This document shows, in pieces, positions 41,926 to 49,069 of a stretch of DNA of 64,000 nucleotides. The notes beneath the pieces are model-generated. The model had not been told where the DNA came from and searched no databases. It saw only the letters and a program-made list of their open reading frames with translations. This stretch comes from CAVVFX01 sp963747535 (GTDB lineage: Bacteria; Acidobacteriota; Terriglobia; Bryobacterales; Bryobacteraceae). Position numbers and translations under genes: made by a program. The stretch lies in NCBI GenBank assembly GCA_963747535.1, contig CAVVFX010000020.1, positions 682,001 through 746,000 on the forward strand. Reading direction: 5' to 3'. Position 1 is the first letter of the stretch. Each line of letters starts with the position of its first letter.

Positions 41926-43377
41926 GTGTCTGATCCAAAAACTCGTAGGTTTTTCCTCGGAGCCTTAACGGCCGCGTCCGCGGTTCGCGTGTGGGGCGCA
42001 AGTGACAAGGTCAACGTCGGCATTGTGGGCCTGGGAGGCCGTGGCAGCAGCCACCTCAATATTTATTCCGGTCTGAATGAGGCCCAGGTAGTCGCCATCT
42101 GCGATGTCAACCAGGCTGCACGCGAAAGGGCCCAGGCGACGCTGGCAAGGAAGAACGTGGACAAAGCCACGGAATTTGAAGATATGCGGCAGATGTTCGC
42201 CGATCCGAAGGTCGAGGCGGTTTCTATTGCCACTCCAAACCACTGGCACGTGCTCGCCGCAATCTGGGCGATGAAGGCGGGCAAGGACGTCTACGGGGAG
42301 AAGCCGGCCTGCTACAACATCCACGAAGGCATGCGGGTGGTCCAGGTGCAGCGCGACACCAAGCGCATCATGCAGGTAGGATCGCAGCATCGGAGCTGGC
42401 CGTTCAAAATCAAGGCGATCACGGCGATGCAACAGGGTTTGATCGGCAAGCTCTACATGAGCAAGGCGCTGTGCTACAAGCTGCGTCCCTCGATCGGCCA
42501 CACGCCCGATAGCCCCACGCCTCCCGGCTTGAATTGGGATCTATTCCTCGGCCCCGCGCCGATGCGGCCCTTCAACCAGAAGCGGTTCGCGTATTACTGG
42601 CACTGGTTCTGGGATACCGGCAACGGCGACATCGGGAACCAGGGCGTGCACGAAACCGGTATCGCGCGCTGGGCGCTGGGCGATCCCGGCTGGCCGAAGA
42701 CGGCGATGGCCTTCGGCGGCAAGTTCGGTATCGATGACGACACCGAAACACCCAATACGCTTACGGCGGGCTTCAGCTACGGGGATCAGCAGCTGGTCAT
42801 CGAGGTGCGCGGCAAAATGACCAACGGCGAAGGCGTCCGGCAGGCGCGTGTGGTGACGGCCGGACCCATGGGCGGTGGCCGTGGCGGACGCGGCGGACCC
42901 GGTGGACCGGGCGGTCAGCGACCCGCGGAAGGTGCGGCTCCGGCAGCGGCTCCTCCGGGCGCTCCGGCCCCCACGCAGGTAGGGCCGGCGAGCAATCCGC
43001 TCAATGTCGCTGTCGGCGACCTCTTCTATGGCAGCGACGGTTGGGCGGCGATGAGCGACCAGGGCTTCCAGGCGTACAAGGGCGATTCGAGCGAACTGAT
43101 CATGGAAGAGCGGCCCGAGCGTGGCCCCGGCGGCGATTCCACGGCCCTACACATGCAGAATTTCCTGGCGTGTGTGAAGTCACGGCGGGAGCAGGATCTG
43201 CATGATCCGATCGTCAACGCGGTGCCAAGCGCCGATCTCTGCCATCTGGCGAACATCAGCTACCGCGTCGGCCGCGCGCTGAAGATCGAGCCGGGTCCAA
43301 CCCCGAAGTTCACGGGCGATGCCGAGGCGACTAAAATGGTCACCCGCCCGGTCTATCGAAAGCCCTACGAAGTGTAA
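41926..43377 (+). CDS. Tat-exported Gfo/Idh/MocA-family oxidoreductase
   Basis: 483 aa from a GTG with AAGGAG 6 nt upstream. A twin-arginine signal (KTRRFFLGALTAASA) precedes the NAD(P)-binding fold (GIVGLGGRGSSH, residues 33-44) and the EKP motif (VYGEKPACY, about 125). The C-terminal domain has the WFWDTGNGDIGNQGVHETGI pattern typical of the exported Solibacter/Planctomycete subgroup. A glycine- and proline-rich insert (about 317-355) is unusual. Family members act on sugars or inositols, sometimes as NAD-dependent glycosidases; the substrate is unknown. It is a single gene with its own ribosome site. Confidence 0.8.
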   Translation: MSDPKTRRFFLGALTAASAVRVWGASDKVNVGIVGLGGRGSSHLNIYSGLNEAQVVAICDVNQAARERAQATLARKNVDKATEFEDMRQMFADPKVEAVSIATPNHWHVLAAIWAMKAGKDVYGEKPACYNIHEGMRVVQVQRDTKRIMQVGSQHRSWPFKIKAITAMQQGLIGKLYMSKALCYKLRPSIGHTPDSPTPPGLNWDLFLGPAPMRPFNQKRFAYYWHWFWDTGNGDIGNQGVHETGIARWALGDPGWPKTAMAFGGKFGIDDDTETPNTLTAGFSYGDQQLVIEVRGKMTNGEGVRQARVVTAGPMGGGRGGRGGPGGPGGQRPAEGAAPAAAPPGAPAPTQVGPASNPLNVAVGDLFYGSDGWAAMSDQGFQAYKGDSSELIMEERPERGPGGDSTALHMQNFLACVKSRREQDLHDPIVNAVPSADLCHLANISYRVGRALKIEPGPTPKFTGDAEATKMVTRPVYRKPYEV

Positions 43378-43620
43378 CCGGCGGGTCTCAACACGCGGCT
43401 TCGAACTATCGAAGCTCCATTGAACTAACGGCTTTCTGGAAATGCCGCTCTCCAATCCAAGAAGATGTGAAAACATCGGTTGGCATCCGGGAACGAAGCA
43501 GGCGTATGGCGGCAAGCCGCAAGTGCAACCGAGTTGTACACGCGTCGCTTCGCGCCGCGAGCAGGCCAAAGGCCTACTCCACGATTCTTTGCGGGCCGCG
43601 AAGACTTTGACAGTCAAAAT

Positions 43621-44532
43621 CTATCGCGGCGTATCCACAGATTTAACGAAACCGTTGCGGGCCACGCGCGTGGCGAGGACTTCCGACTGGCAGCCGTGGG
43701 CTGCGAAGATCTGGCGTACCAGATCGCACACGTCTTCAAAGCCGCGCTCGTGGAAGATCAGGACCGAGGGTCCGGCACCGCTCAGGGTACAACCCAACAG
43801 ACCCGGAGCTCGCAGTTTGAGAATCTCCGCGAGACCGGGGACCAGTCCGGTTCGATAAGGCTGGTGCATCCGGTCCTCGAGCGCAGTGGGAAACGCGTGA
43901 CGGTCACCGGCTGCCAAGGCGGCCATCAGGAGGGCGGCCCGCTGAACGTTGAACACGGCGTCCGCCTTACCATAGGTGGCCGGCAGGACGGCGCGCGCCT
44001 TAGTCGTCGGCAGAACAAAATCCGGGACTACGACAGCAACCTCGAACGCGGCCGGCAATTCGATGCGCACTGCGTGGGCCACGCCGCCGGAATCGATGGC
44101 GCTGGCGACGATGGAGCCCAGCACGCAGGCGGCTACATTGTCAGGATGGCCTTCGATACGGGCCGCTTCATCGAGAATTCGCGCAGGCTTCCAATGCAGG
44201 TCGAGCAGATGATCGGCGATGATCACACCGGCGGTCAAGGCCGCGGCGCTCGAGCCTAGTCCTTTGCCGAGTGGAATGCAGTTATCGATTTCGAGTTCGA
44301 TGGGTGAGATTTTCTCGTGTACCCGCGCGGCAACTTCGAGGGCAGTGCGCCAGATCAGATTGCTGTCATCGAGCGGGATGTCATGGGCGTCGGTACCGCG
44401 GGCACGGATGCACAACCGGTCCGCGGGACGGAAGCGGCAGGTCAAATAAAGGTCGAGGGCCAGACCCAGGGCGTCGAAGCCAGGGCCCAGATTGGCGCTC
44501 GAAGCGGGAACCTGCAGTCTTATCCATGACAT
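43621..44532 (-). CDS. thrB: Homoserine kinase ThrB
   Basis: 303 aa from the ATG at 44532 (MSWIRLQVPASSANLGPGFD). The GHMP kinase ATP-binding motif is PLGKGLGSSAAALTAG (88-103), and the GHPDNVAA and LSGAGPS motifs follow. The enzyme phosphorylates homoserine in threonine synthesis in the cytoplasm. No thrC or hom gene is next to it. A TATAAT box lies only 8-13 nt before the start, so the mRNA leader may be very short. It is divergent from the HtrA gene. Confidence 0.85.
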   Translation of the reverse strand: MSWIRLQVPASSANLGPGFDALGLALDLYLTCRFRPADRLCIRARGTDAHDIPLDDSNLIWRTALEVAARVHEKISPIELEIDNCIPLGKGLGSSAAALTAGVIIADHLLDLHWKPARILDEAARIEGHPDNVAACVLGSIVASAIDSGGVAHAVRIELPAAFEVAVVVPDFVLPTTKARAVLPATYGKADAVFNVQRAALLMAALAAGDRHAFPTALEDRMHQPYRTGLVPGLAEILKLRAPGLLGCTLSGAGPSVLIFHERGFEDVCDLVRQIFAAHGCQSEVLATRVARNGFVKSVDTPR

Positions 44533-44565
44533 TGCCAAAATTATAACCGTCCGCTCTGTGCGACG

Positions 44566-45978
44566 ATGAAGGCGATGAAGAAAATCGCGCCGCTCGTCTT
44601 GCTCGCGATAGCTCCCATACACGCTCAGACCGCGCGTAAGACTGATGTCCTGCATGAGCTGAATGACACCTTGGAAGCGCTGTCCGCCAAGGTCAGCCGC
44701 TCGGTGGTGCAAGTCTTTTCGACCGGGTATTCGTTCAACGAAGAGAGCACCGGCCAGAACGCCGCACTGTTTTCCAAGCAGCAGAGCACGGGGTCGGCGG
44801 TCCTTTTCAGCACCGACGGCTACCTGGTTACCAACAATCACGTGGTCCAGGGAGCCGACAGGGTACGGGTCCAGCTCTCCTATACGGACGATTTGGGACC
44901 GGGGCATCATTCGATTGTGCGGCGGCGCGGCAAGCTGATTCCGGCGCGGGTGGTCGGGACAGACCGGCAATCGGACCTGGCCGTTCTCAAGATCGATGGC
45001 GGTCCCTATCAGGCGCTGGAGTTCGGCCGGTCGGACGAACTGCGGCAGGGATCGCTGGTGCTGGCGTTTGGCAATCCGTTGGGACTCGAGAGTTCAGTGA
45101 CGATGGGGGTGGTGAGTTCGGTGGCGCGGCAGATACGGGCCGACGATCCTAACATCTACATCCAGACCGATGCGCCGATCAATCCGGGCAACAGCGGCGG
45201 TCCGCTGCTCGATCCGGACGGACGGGTGGTGGGAATTAACACGTTCATTCTGTCGCAATCGGGAGGCAGCGAAGGGATTGGCTTTGCGATACCCAGTAAT
45301 ATCGTCAAAATGGTCGCGGAGCAGATCAAGGAAAAAGGTCACGTGCATCGCGGGGAGATCGGCGCGTTTGCCCAGACCATCACGCCGGAGATGGCCGCCG
45401 GACTGAGTCTGCCGCGCGATTATGGCGTGATTCTGGGCGACGTGCTGCCGGACTCGCCAGCCGACAAGGCCGGCCTGAAAATCGGTGACATCGTGCTGTC
45501 GCTGAATGGCAAGCCGATGGAGAATGCGCGCCAGTTCGACGTGAATCTATACGAGGAAGGCAAGGAGGACAAGGCCAAGATCAAGGTGCTTCGCGACAAG
45601 AAAGAGATCGATGTCGAAGCTGCAGTGATCGAGCGCGACGACGATCCGATGCGGTTCATGGACATGGTGAATCCGCAGGAAAACACGATTGCGGATTTGG
45701 GGATCCTGGGAATCACGGTGGACAAGAAGGTGTCGGCGATGCTGCCCGACCTGCGCAATCCGTATGGCGTAGTGGTGGCGATGCGATCGTCGGCGGCGAA
45801 GTACACGGGCGGCGGGGGATTTGAGACCGGCGACGTGATTTATCAGGTGAACGGGACGGTGGTCACAAGTGTGCCCGTGTTGCGGCGGATGGTCGCGGAA
45901 TTGAAACCTGGCGATCCGCTGGTGGTGCAAATCGAGCGGGACAGCAAGCTGATGTATCTGACATTGAGTGGAGACTAG
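44566..45978 (+). CDS. HtrA/DegP-family serine protease with two PDZ domains
   Basis: 470 aa with a signal peptide (cut near HAQ, residue 21). The trypsin-like domain has His92 (NNHVV), Asp137 (QSDLAVLK) and Ser210 (NPGNSGGPLL), a full catalytic triad. The first PDZ covers about 275-365 (DVLPDSPADKAGLKIGDIVL) and the second about 375-468 (GGFETGDVIYQVNGTVV). Such proteases remove misfolded proteins in the periplasm. ruvX and mltG follow on the same strand. The start could also be codon 4. Confidence 0.87.
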   Translation: MKAMKKIAPLVLLAIAPIHAQTARKTDVLHELNDTLEALSAKVSRSVVQVFSTGYSFNEESTGQNAALFSKQQSTGSAVLFSTDGYLVTNNHVVQGADRVRVQLSYTDDLGPGHHSIVRRRGKLIPARVVGTDRQSDLAVLKIDGGPYQALEFGRSDELRQGSLVLAFGNPLGLESSVTMGVVSSVARQIRADDPNIYIQTDAPINPGNSGGPLLDPDGRVVGINTFILSQSGGSEGIGFAIPSNIVKMVAEQIKEKGHVHRGEIGAFAQTITPEMAAGLSLPRDYGVILGDVLPDSPADKAGLKIGDIVLSLNGKPMENARQFDVNLYEEGKEDKAKIKVLRDKKEIDVEAAVIERDDDPMRFMDMVNPQENTIADLGILGITVDKKVSAMLPDLRNPYGVVVAMRSSAAKYTGGGGFETGDVIYQVNGTVVTSVPVLRRMVAELKPGDPLVVQIERDSKLMYLTLSGD

Positions 45979-46006
45979 GATGGAAAAATGGGCCAGAGAC
46001 CGCTTG

Positions 46007-46050
46007 CTGACGCGCGCGGGTCAGAAACACCTAAGGGAGCGGTTCCGCGC
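46007..46050 (+). repeat. Dispersed 'LADARGSE' intergenic repeat fused in frame to ruvX
   Basis: CTGACGCGCGCGGGTCAGAA (46007-46026) resembles the words at 36746 (CTGACGGTCGCGGCTCAGAA) and 51955 (CTAACGGTCGTGGCTCGGAA). It lies between the htrA stop and the ruvX start and happens to be open in the ruvX frame. Confidence 0.5.
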
Positions 46051-46476
46051 ATGAGGCACGGACGAATTCTGGCGCTGGACCTGGGGAAGAAGCGCATCGG
46101 GATGGCGATCAGCGACGAGCTCGGGATTACCGCGCAAGGCATTCCTACGCTCGACCGCCGCAACAAGCGAACGGACTTCGCGGCACTGGCTACGCTGGTG
46201 CGGGAAAACAATATCCAGCAAATTGTTCTGGGCCTCCCGCTCCGGATGAGCGGTGAGGAAGGCACGCAAGCGGATTGGGTCAGGGGGTTCGCCGAAGAAC
46301 TGAAGGGACATGTCGACGTGCCGATCGATCTGCGCGACGAGCGCTGGACCTCGAAGCAGGCCGAGAGAGTGTTGATGGGCAGCGGGATCCGGCAGCAGGA
46401 TCGAAAGCCGGCGATCGACCGCATGTCCGCCGTCATTCTGTTGCAGGACTATATGGATTCCCGCGCAAACCAATGA
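46051..46476 (+). CDS. ruvX: Holliday-junction resolvase-like RuvX (YqgF)
   Basis: 141 aa from the ATG at 46051, the normal length for YqgF. The in-frame extension to 45988 reads GQRPLADARGSETPK and comes from a dispersed repeat, so it is unlikely to be real protein. The RNase-H-like fold shows ILALDLGKKRIGMAISDELG, IVLGLPLRMSGEEG and DLRDERWTSKQAERVL, plus a final Asp in PAIDRMSAVILLQDYMD. The protein acts in 16S rRNA 5' processing and possibly recombination. The stop overlaps the mltG start (ATGA). Confidence 0.85.
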   Translation: MRHGRILALDLGKKRIGMAISDELGITAQGIPTLDRRNKRTDFAALATLVRENNIQQIVLGLPLRMSGEEGTQADWVRGFAEELKGHVDVPIDLRDERWTSKQAERVLMGSGIRQQDRKPAIDRMSAVILLQDYMDSRANQ

Positions 46477-47465
46477 AGACTTTGATCCGGCTGTTTCTCG
46501 TGTTCGTGATCCTGGCCATCGCCGGCGGCAGCTACGCCTGGTACCTGCTCAAGCAGCCTTACCAGGGTTTCCAGGAGGCGAAGATCCTGGATTTCCCGTA
46601 TGGGACAACAACCGCTCAGATGGCACAGCTTCTGCAGGACGCCGGAGTCATCCGTTCCGCGCGGCTTTTTCAATTGAGCCGTTATCTCTCGCCGTCCGCC
46701 GCGCTACAGGCCGGAGAGTACGAGTTCGACAAGCCCGCCTCCACGCTGGATGTTTTTCGCAAGATCGCACGCGGCGAAACATTTTATTACGAACTGGTGG
46801 TCCCGGAAGGGAATAACATCTTCGATATCGCGGAATCGATCAAGGCGCTTAAGGTTATTCCGGCGGAGAAATTCCTGGCGGTGGCGCGGAATCCGCAGAT
46901 GATCGCAGATCTCGATCCGCAGGCGCCGTCGCTCGAAGGCTACCTGTTTCCCGACACCTATCGCATCAACCGCCAGACCACCGCGGAATCGCTATGCCGG
47001 ACGATGACGCACCGGTTTCGCGAAATGTGGCGGAAGCTCAATACCCGGGCGGATGTGCATCAGACCGTCACGCTGGCCTCCATGGTGGAGCGCGAGGCCC
47101 ACAATCCGGAAGAACAGCCCGTAGTGGCGTCGGTGTTCCGCAACCGGCTGAGCATCGACATGAAGCTGGACTGCGATCCCACAACCGTTTATGCCGCACT
47201 CCTCACCGGGACGTACCGGGGCAAGATCCATCGCTCCGATTTGCAGAGCGAGAGCCCGTTCAATACTTATGTTCATACGGGGCTGCCTCCCGGACCGATC
47301 GCCAACCCCGGCCTGGGTGCGATCAAAGCCGCGTTGAATCCCGCGAGTACAAATTACCTCTATTTCGTGGCGAAGGCGGACGGGTCAGGTGGGCACACGT
47401 TCTCGAGCAGCATCGCGCAGCACTCGGCGGCGGTGGCGGATTACAAGCGAAATTTACAGAAGTAA
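46473..47465 (+). CDS. mltG: Endolytic murein transglycosylase MltG
   Basis: 330 aa. One N-terminal membrane helix (LIRLFLVFVILAIAGGSYAWY) anchors it in the inner membrane. A LysM-like region (GTTTAQMAQLLQDAGVI, PEGNNIFDIAESI) is followed by the YceG catalytic domain with SMVEREA (Glu206 as the presumed catalytic residue), GYLFPDTYR, and FNTYVHTGLPPGPIANPG. MltG cuts nascent glycan strands and sets their length. It is coupled to ruvX by an ATGA overlap, an arrangement found in many bacteria. Confidence 0.9.
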   Translation: MKTLIRLFLVFVILAIAGGSYAWYLLKQPYQGFQEAKILDFPYGTTTAQMAQLLQDAGVIRSARLFQLSRYLSPSAALQAGEYEFDKPASTLDVFRKIARGETFYYELVVPEGNNIFDIAESIKALKVIPAEKFLAVARNPQMIADLDPQAPSLEGYLFPDTYRINRQTTAESLCRTMTHRFREMWRKLNTRADVHQTVTLASMVEREAHNPEEQPVVASVFRNRLSIDMKLDCDPTTVYAALLTGTYRGKIHRSDLQSESPFNTYVHTGLPPGPIANPGLGAIKAALNPASTNYLYFVAKADGSGGHTFSSSIAQHSAAVADYKRNLQK

Positions 47466-47765
47466 ATGGACCCGTCACCGCAGATTCGCTCCAAGACTCT
47501 GGATGAGCTCGAAACCTCGCTGCGCGACTTCGAGCGGCGGTATGAGGAACACCCGCCGGAGCGGCGCCAGTTGAGGGACGCTGTCATCAAGGCGAAGGAC
47601 CGGGCGCGCTTTGCATCGCGTAATCCGAAAGTCTCCGCGGAGAAGCGGGCGGCGAAAGAGGAAATGGTGCAGTGGATGCTGGTCTGGCTGGACGATCCTT
47701 CGATGTTTACGGATTGGGTGACGCTGCGGCGAGGTCAAATGGGCGGAGCGGGCGGAGCTTCCTGA
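47466..47765 (+). CDS. Small acidic/basic helical protein of unknown function
   Basis: 99 aa, starting on the base after the mltG stop. It is highly charged and helical (LDELETSLRDFERRYEEHPP, KDRARFASRNPKVSAEKRAA) with a tryptophan-containing end (EEMVQWMLVWLDDPSMFTDW) and a Gly-rich tail. No signal peptide or known domain. The tight placement behind ruvX-mltG suggests one operon, and a coiled-coil partner role is possible but unproven. Confidence 0.6.
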   Translation: MDPSPQIRSKTLDELETSLRDFERRYEEHPPERRQLRDAVIKAKDRARFASRNPKVSAEKRAAKEEMVQWMLVWLDDPSMFTDWVTLRRGQMGGAGGAS

Positions 47766-47774
47766 CCTGCTGCT

Positions 47775-48131
47775 TCAGGGTTCGTCCTGCCCGTCCTCGA
47801 CGAAGTCGCGCAGCCTGAGTAGCGTGGCGTCCCACTGCCTGGAGATCAGATCCAGGTAGCGGCGTGCGTCTTCGATGCGCCGCCGGTCCAATTGCCAAAC
47901 GCTCTCACGCCCGTGGCGGGTGCTGCGTACCAGGCCGGATCCCTCCATCACACGCAGGTGTTTGGTGATGGCCTGGCGAGTGACCTTGGATCCGGCGGTG
48001 AGCCTGACGATCGACATCGGCCCGTCATCACAGAGGCGGGTGACCAGACGTAAGCGAGTCTCGTCACCCAGCGCTGCGAAAAGGTGAGCAGAGCCCTTCG
48101 GGCCGCCCGTGACTTTAGAACTACTGCGCAT
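47775..48131 (-). CDS. ArsR-family transcriptional regulator
   Basis: 118 aa. The winged helix is clear: HLFAALGDETRLRLVTRLCD, MSIVRLTAGSKVTRQAITKH and LRVMEGSGLVRSTRHGRESV. Metal-binding cysteines of classical ArsR are absent, so it belongs to the group paired with SRPBCC proteins. It lies downstream of the SRPBCC gene and overlaps it by 11 bp. Two palindromes before that gene (48608-48627 and 48650-48667) are its likely operators. Confidence 0.85.
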   Translation of the reverse strand: MRSSSKVTGGPKGSAHLFAALGDETRLRLVTRLCDDGPMSIVRLTAGSKVTRQAITKHLRVMEGSGLVRSTRHGRESVWQLDRRRIEDARRYLDLISRQWDATLLRLRDFVEDGQDEP

Positions 48132-48609
48132 CGCCCACGTACTTCCCGATCATTTTCACCTGCAACGCCCAACCTCCGTCATTCGCCGCGAAGACCTTTG
48201 CCCGGCGCTCGAGCGGAATTCGATCGAAGCCGGACTCGGTTACGGTCAGCAGGATGCCGTCCGCCACCTCCGCCAGTTCGAAGACCACCAGAGTCGTCGG
48301 CTCGACGGAGTAGTCGACGCCTTCCTCAACGGCGCCGGGATGCCAGCGGAAAGAGAGCAACCGCTCCGGCTCCATCTGCTCGATGGTCATCTCGACCGGC
48401 ATGCCTTCGTACTTCTTCTGCATGCCGGCGACCGCGGCATCGACCGTGGTCGGCACGATCGAGCCGCGCATGCACGCGCCGGGTGCGAACGGGCCATCGA
48501 ACTTCATGCCGAACCAACTGCCGAACTCCGTGGAGTCCGACAATGCGCGCCAGATTCGGCTCCGCGGCGCGCGCAATAGAATTTTTTTCTCAATGCGATC
48601 TGAATTCAT
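48121..48609 (-). CDS. SRPBCC/AHSA1-domain protein
   Basis: 162 aa from the ATG at 48609, with GAGAGG 4 nt upstream; ATG at 48627 is an alternative. The fold is read from ILLRAPRSRIWRALSDSTEF, FGSWFGMKFDGPFAPGACMR, RLLSFRWHPG and LLTVTESGFDRIP. Members bind small hydrophobic ligands and are often encoded beside ArsR regulators. Here the SRPBCC gene comes first and ArsR second with overlapping ends, so they are co-transcribed. The ligand is unknown. Confidence 0.8.
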   Translation of the reverse strand: MNSDRIEKKILLRAPRSRIWRALSDSTEFGSWFGMKFDGPFAPGACMRGSIVPTTVDAAVAGMQKKYEGMPVEMTIEQMEPERLLSFRWHPGAVEEGVDYSVEPTTLVVFELAEVADGILLTVTESGFDRIPLERRAKVFAANDGGWALQVKMIGKYVGDAQ

Positions 48610-48667
48610 GCAACCTCTCAGTTGCATATTAACCGAAGCCGCGCGGAAATGCAACCTTCAGGTTGCA
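48608..48667 (-). promoter_or_regulatory. Twin palindromic operators of the SRPBCC-ArsR operon
   Basis: ATGCAAC-N6-GTTGCAT (48608-48627) and TGCAACC-TTCA-GGTTGCA (48650-48667) are two perfect 7-bp inverted repeats with the same half-site TGCAAC. Their centres lie 41 bp apart, about four helical turns. The first overlaps the start codon and Shine-Dalgarno of the SRPBCC gene. Repression by the ArsR protein of this operon is the obvious inference. Confidence 0.6.
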
Positions 48668-48697
48668 CGATGACGCCGGGTCGAAATGCTCCTGCTA

Positions 48698-48727
48698 TTG
48701 ACATTCGATATCGGGCGTCGATATCAT
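48698..48727 (+). promoter_or_regulatory. Promoter and repeat operator of the padR-ADOP pair
   Basis: TTGACA (48698-48703) and TATCAT (48722-48727) are separated by 18 nt. Between and across them TCGATATC occurs twice (48705-48712 and 48718-48725), 13 bp apart, as a likely PadR-binding repeat. The padR GTG begins 7 nt after the -10 box, so the transcript may be leaderless. Confidence 0.55.
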
Positions 48728-48733
48728 AGGCGC

Positions 48734-49066
48734 GTGGCCAAATCCACGGAAGTCCTGCAGGGTACTTTGGACCTGCTCATTCTCCGGACGCTGGAATGCG
48801 GACCGATGCACGGCGTCGGGATCGCCGACCGCATCGGACAGGTAACCCGCGGTGTCTTCCTCATCGGTCCGGGATCGCTTTTCCCAGCGCTCCACCGGCT
48901 GACCGGCAAGGGTTGGATCGAAGGCGAATGGAGCGAGTCGGAAACCAGGCGCCGGGTCAAGATCTATCGCCTGACGGAATCCGGACGCGCCCAGTTATCG
49001 GTGGAGAAACGCAATTGGAAAAAGATCTTCACGGCTGTGGACCGGGTACTGGCCGAGGAGGCATAA
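48734..49066 (+). CDS. PadR-family transcriptional regulator
   Basis: 110 aa from a GTG at 48734 (VAKSTEVLQGTLDLLILRTL); a longer frame would start inside the promoter. The winged helix (GPMHGVGIADRIGQVTRGVF, GSLFPALHRLTGKGWIEGEW) and the C-terminal helix (VEKRNWKKIFTAVDRVLAEE) are typical of the short PadR group that precedes ADOP permeases in Acidobacteriota. It probably represses its own operon. The permease starts 3 bp after its stop. Confidence 0.87.
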   Translation: MAKSTEVLQGTLDLLILRTLECGPMHGVGIADRIGQVTRGVFLIGPGSLFPALHRLTGKGWIEGEWSESETRRRVKIYRLTESGRAQLSVEKRNWKKIFTAVDRVLAEEA

Positions 49067-49069
49067 CCG

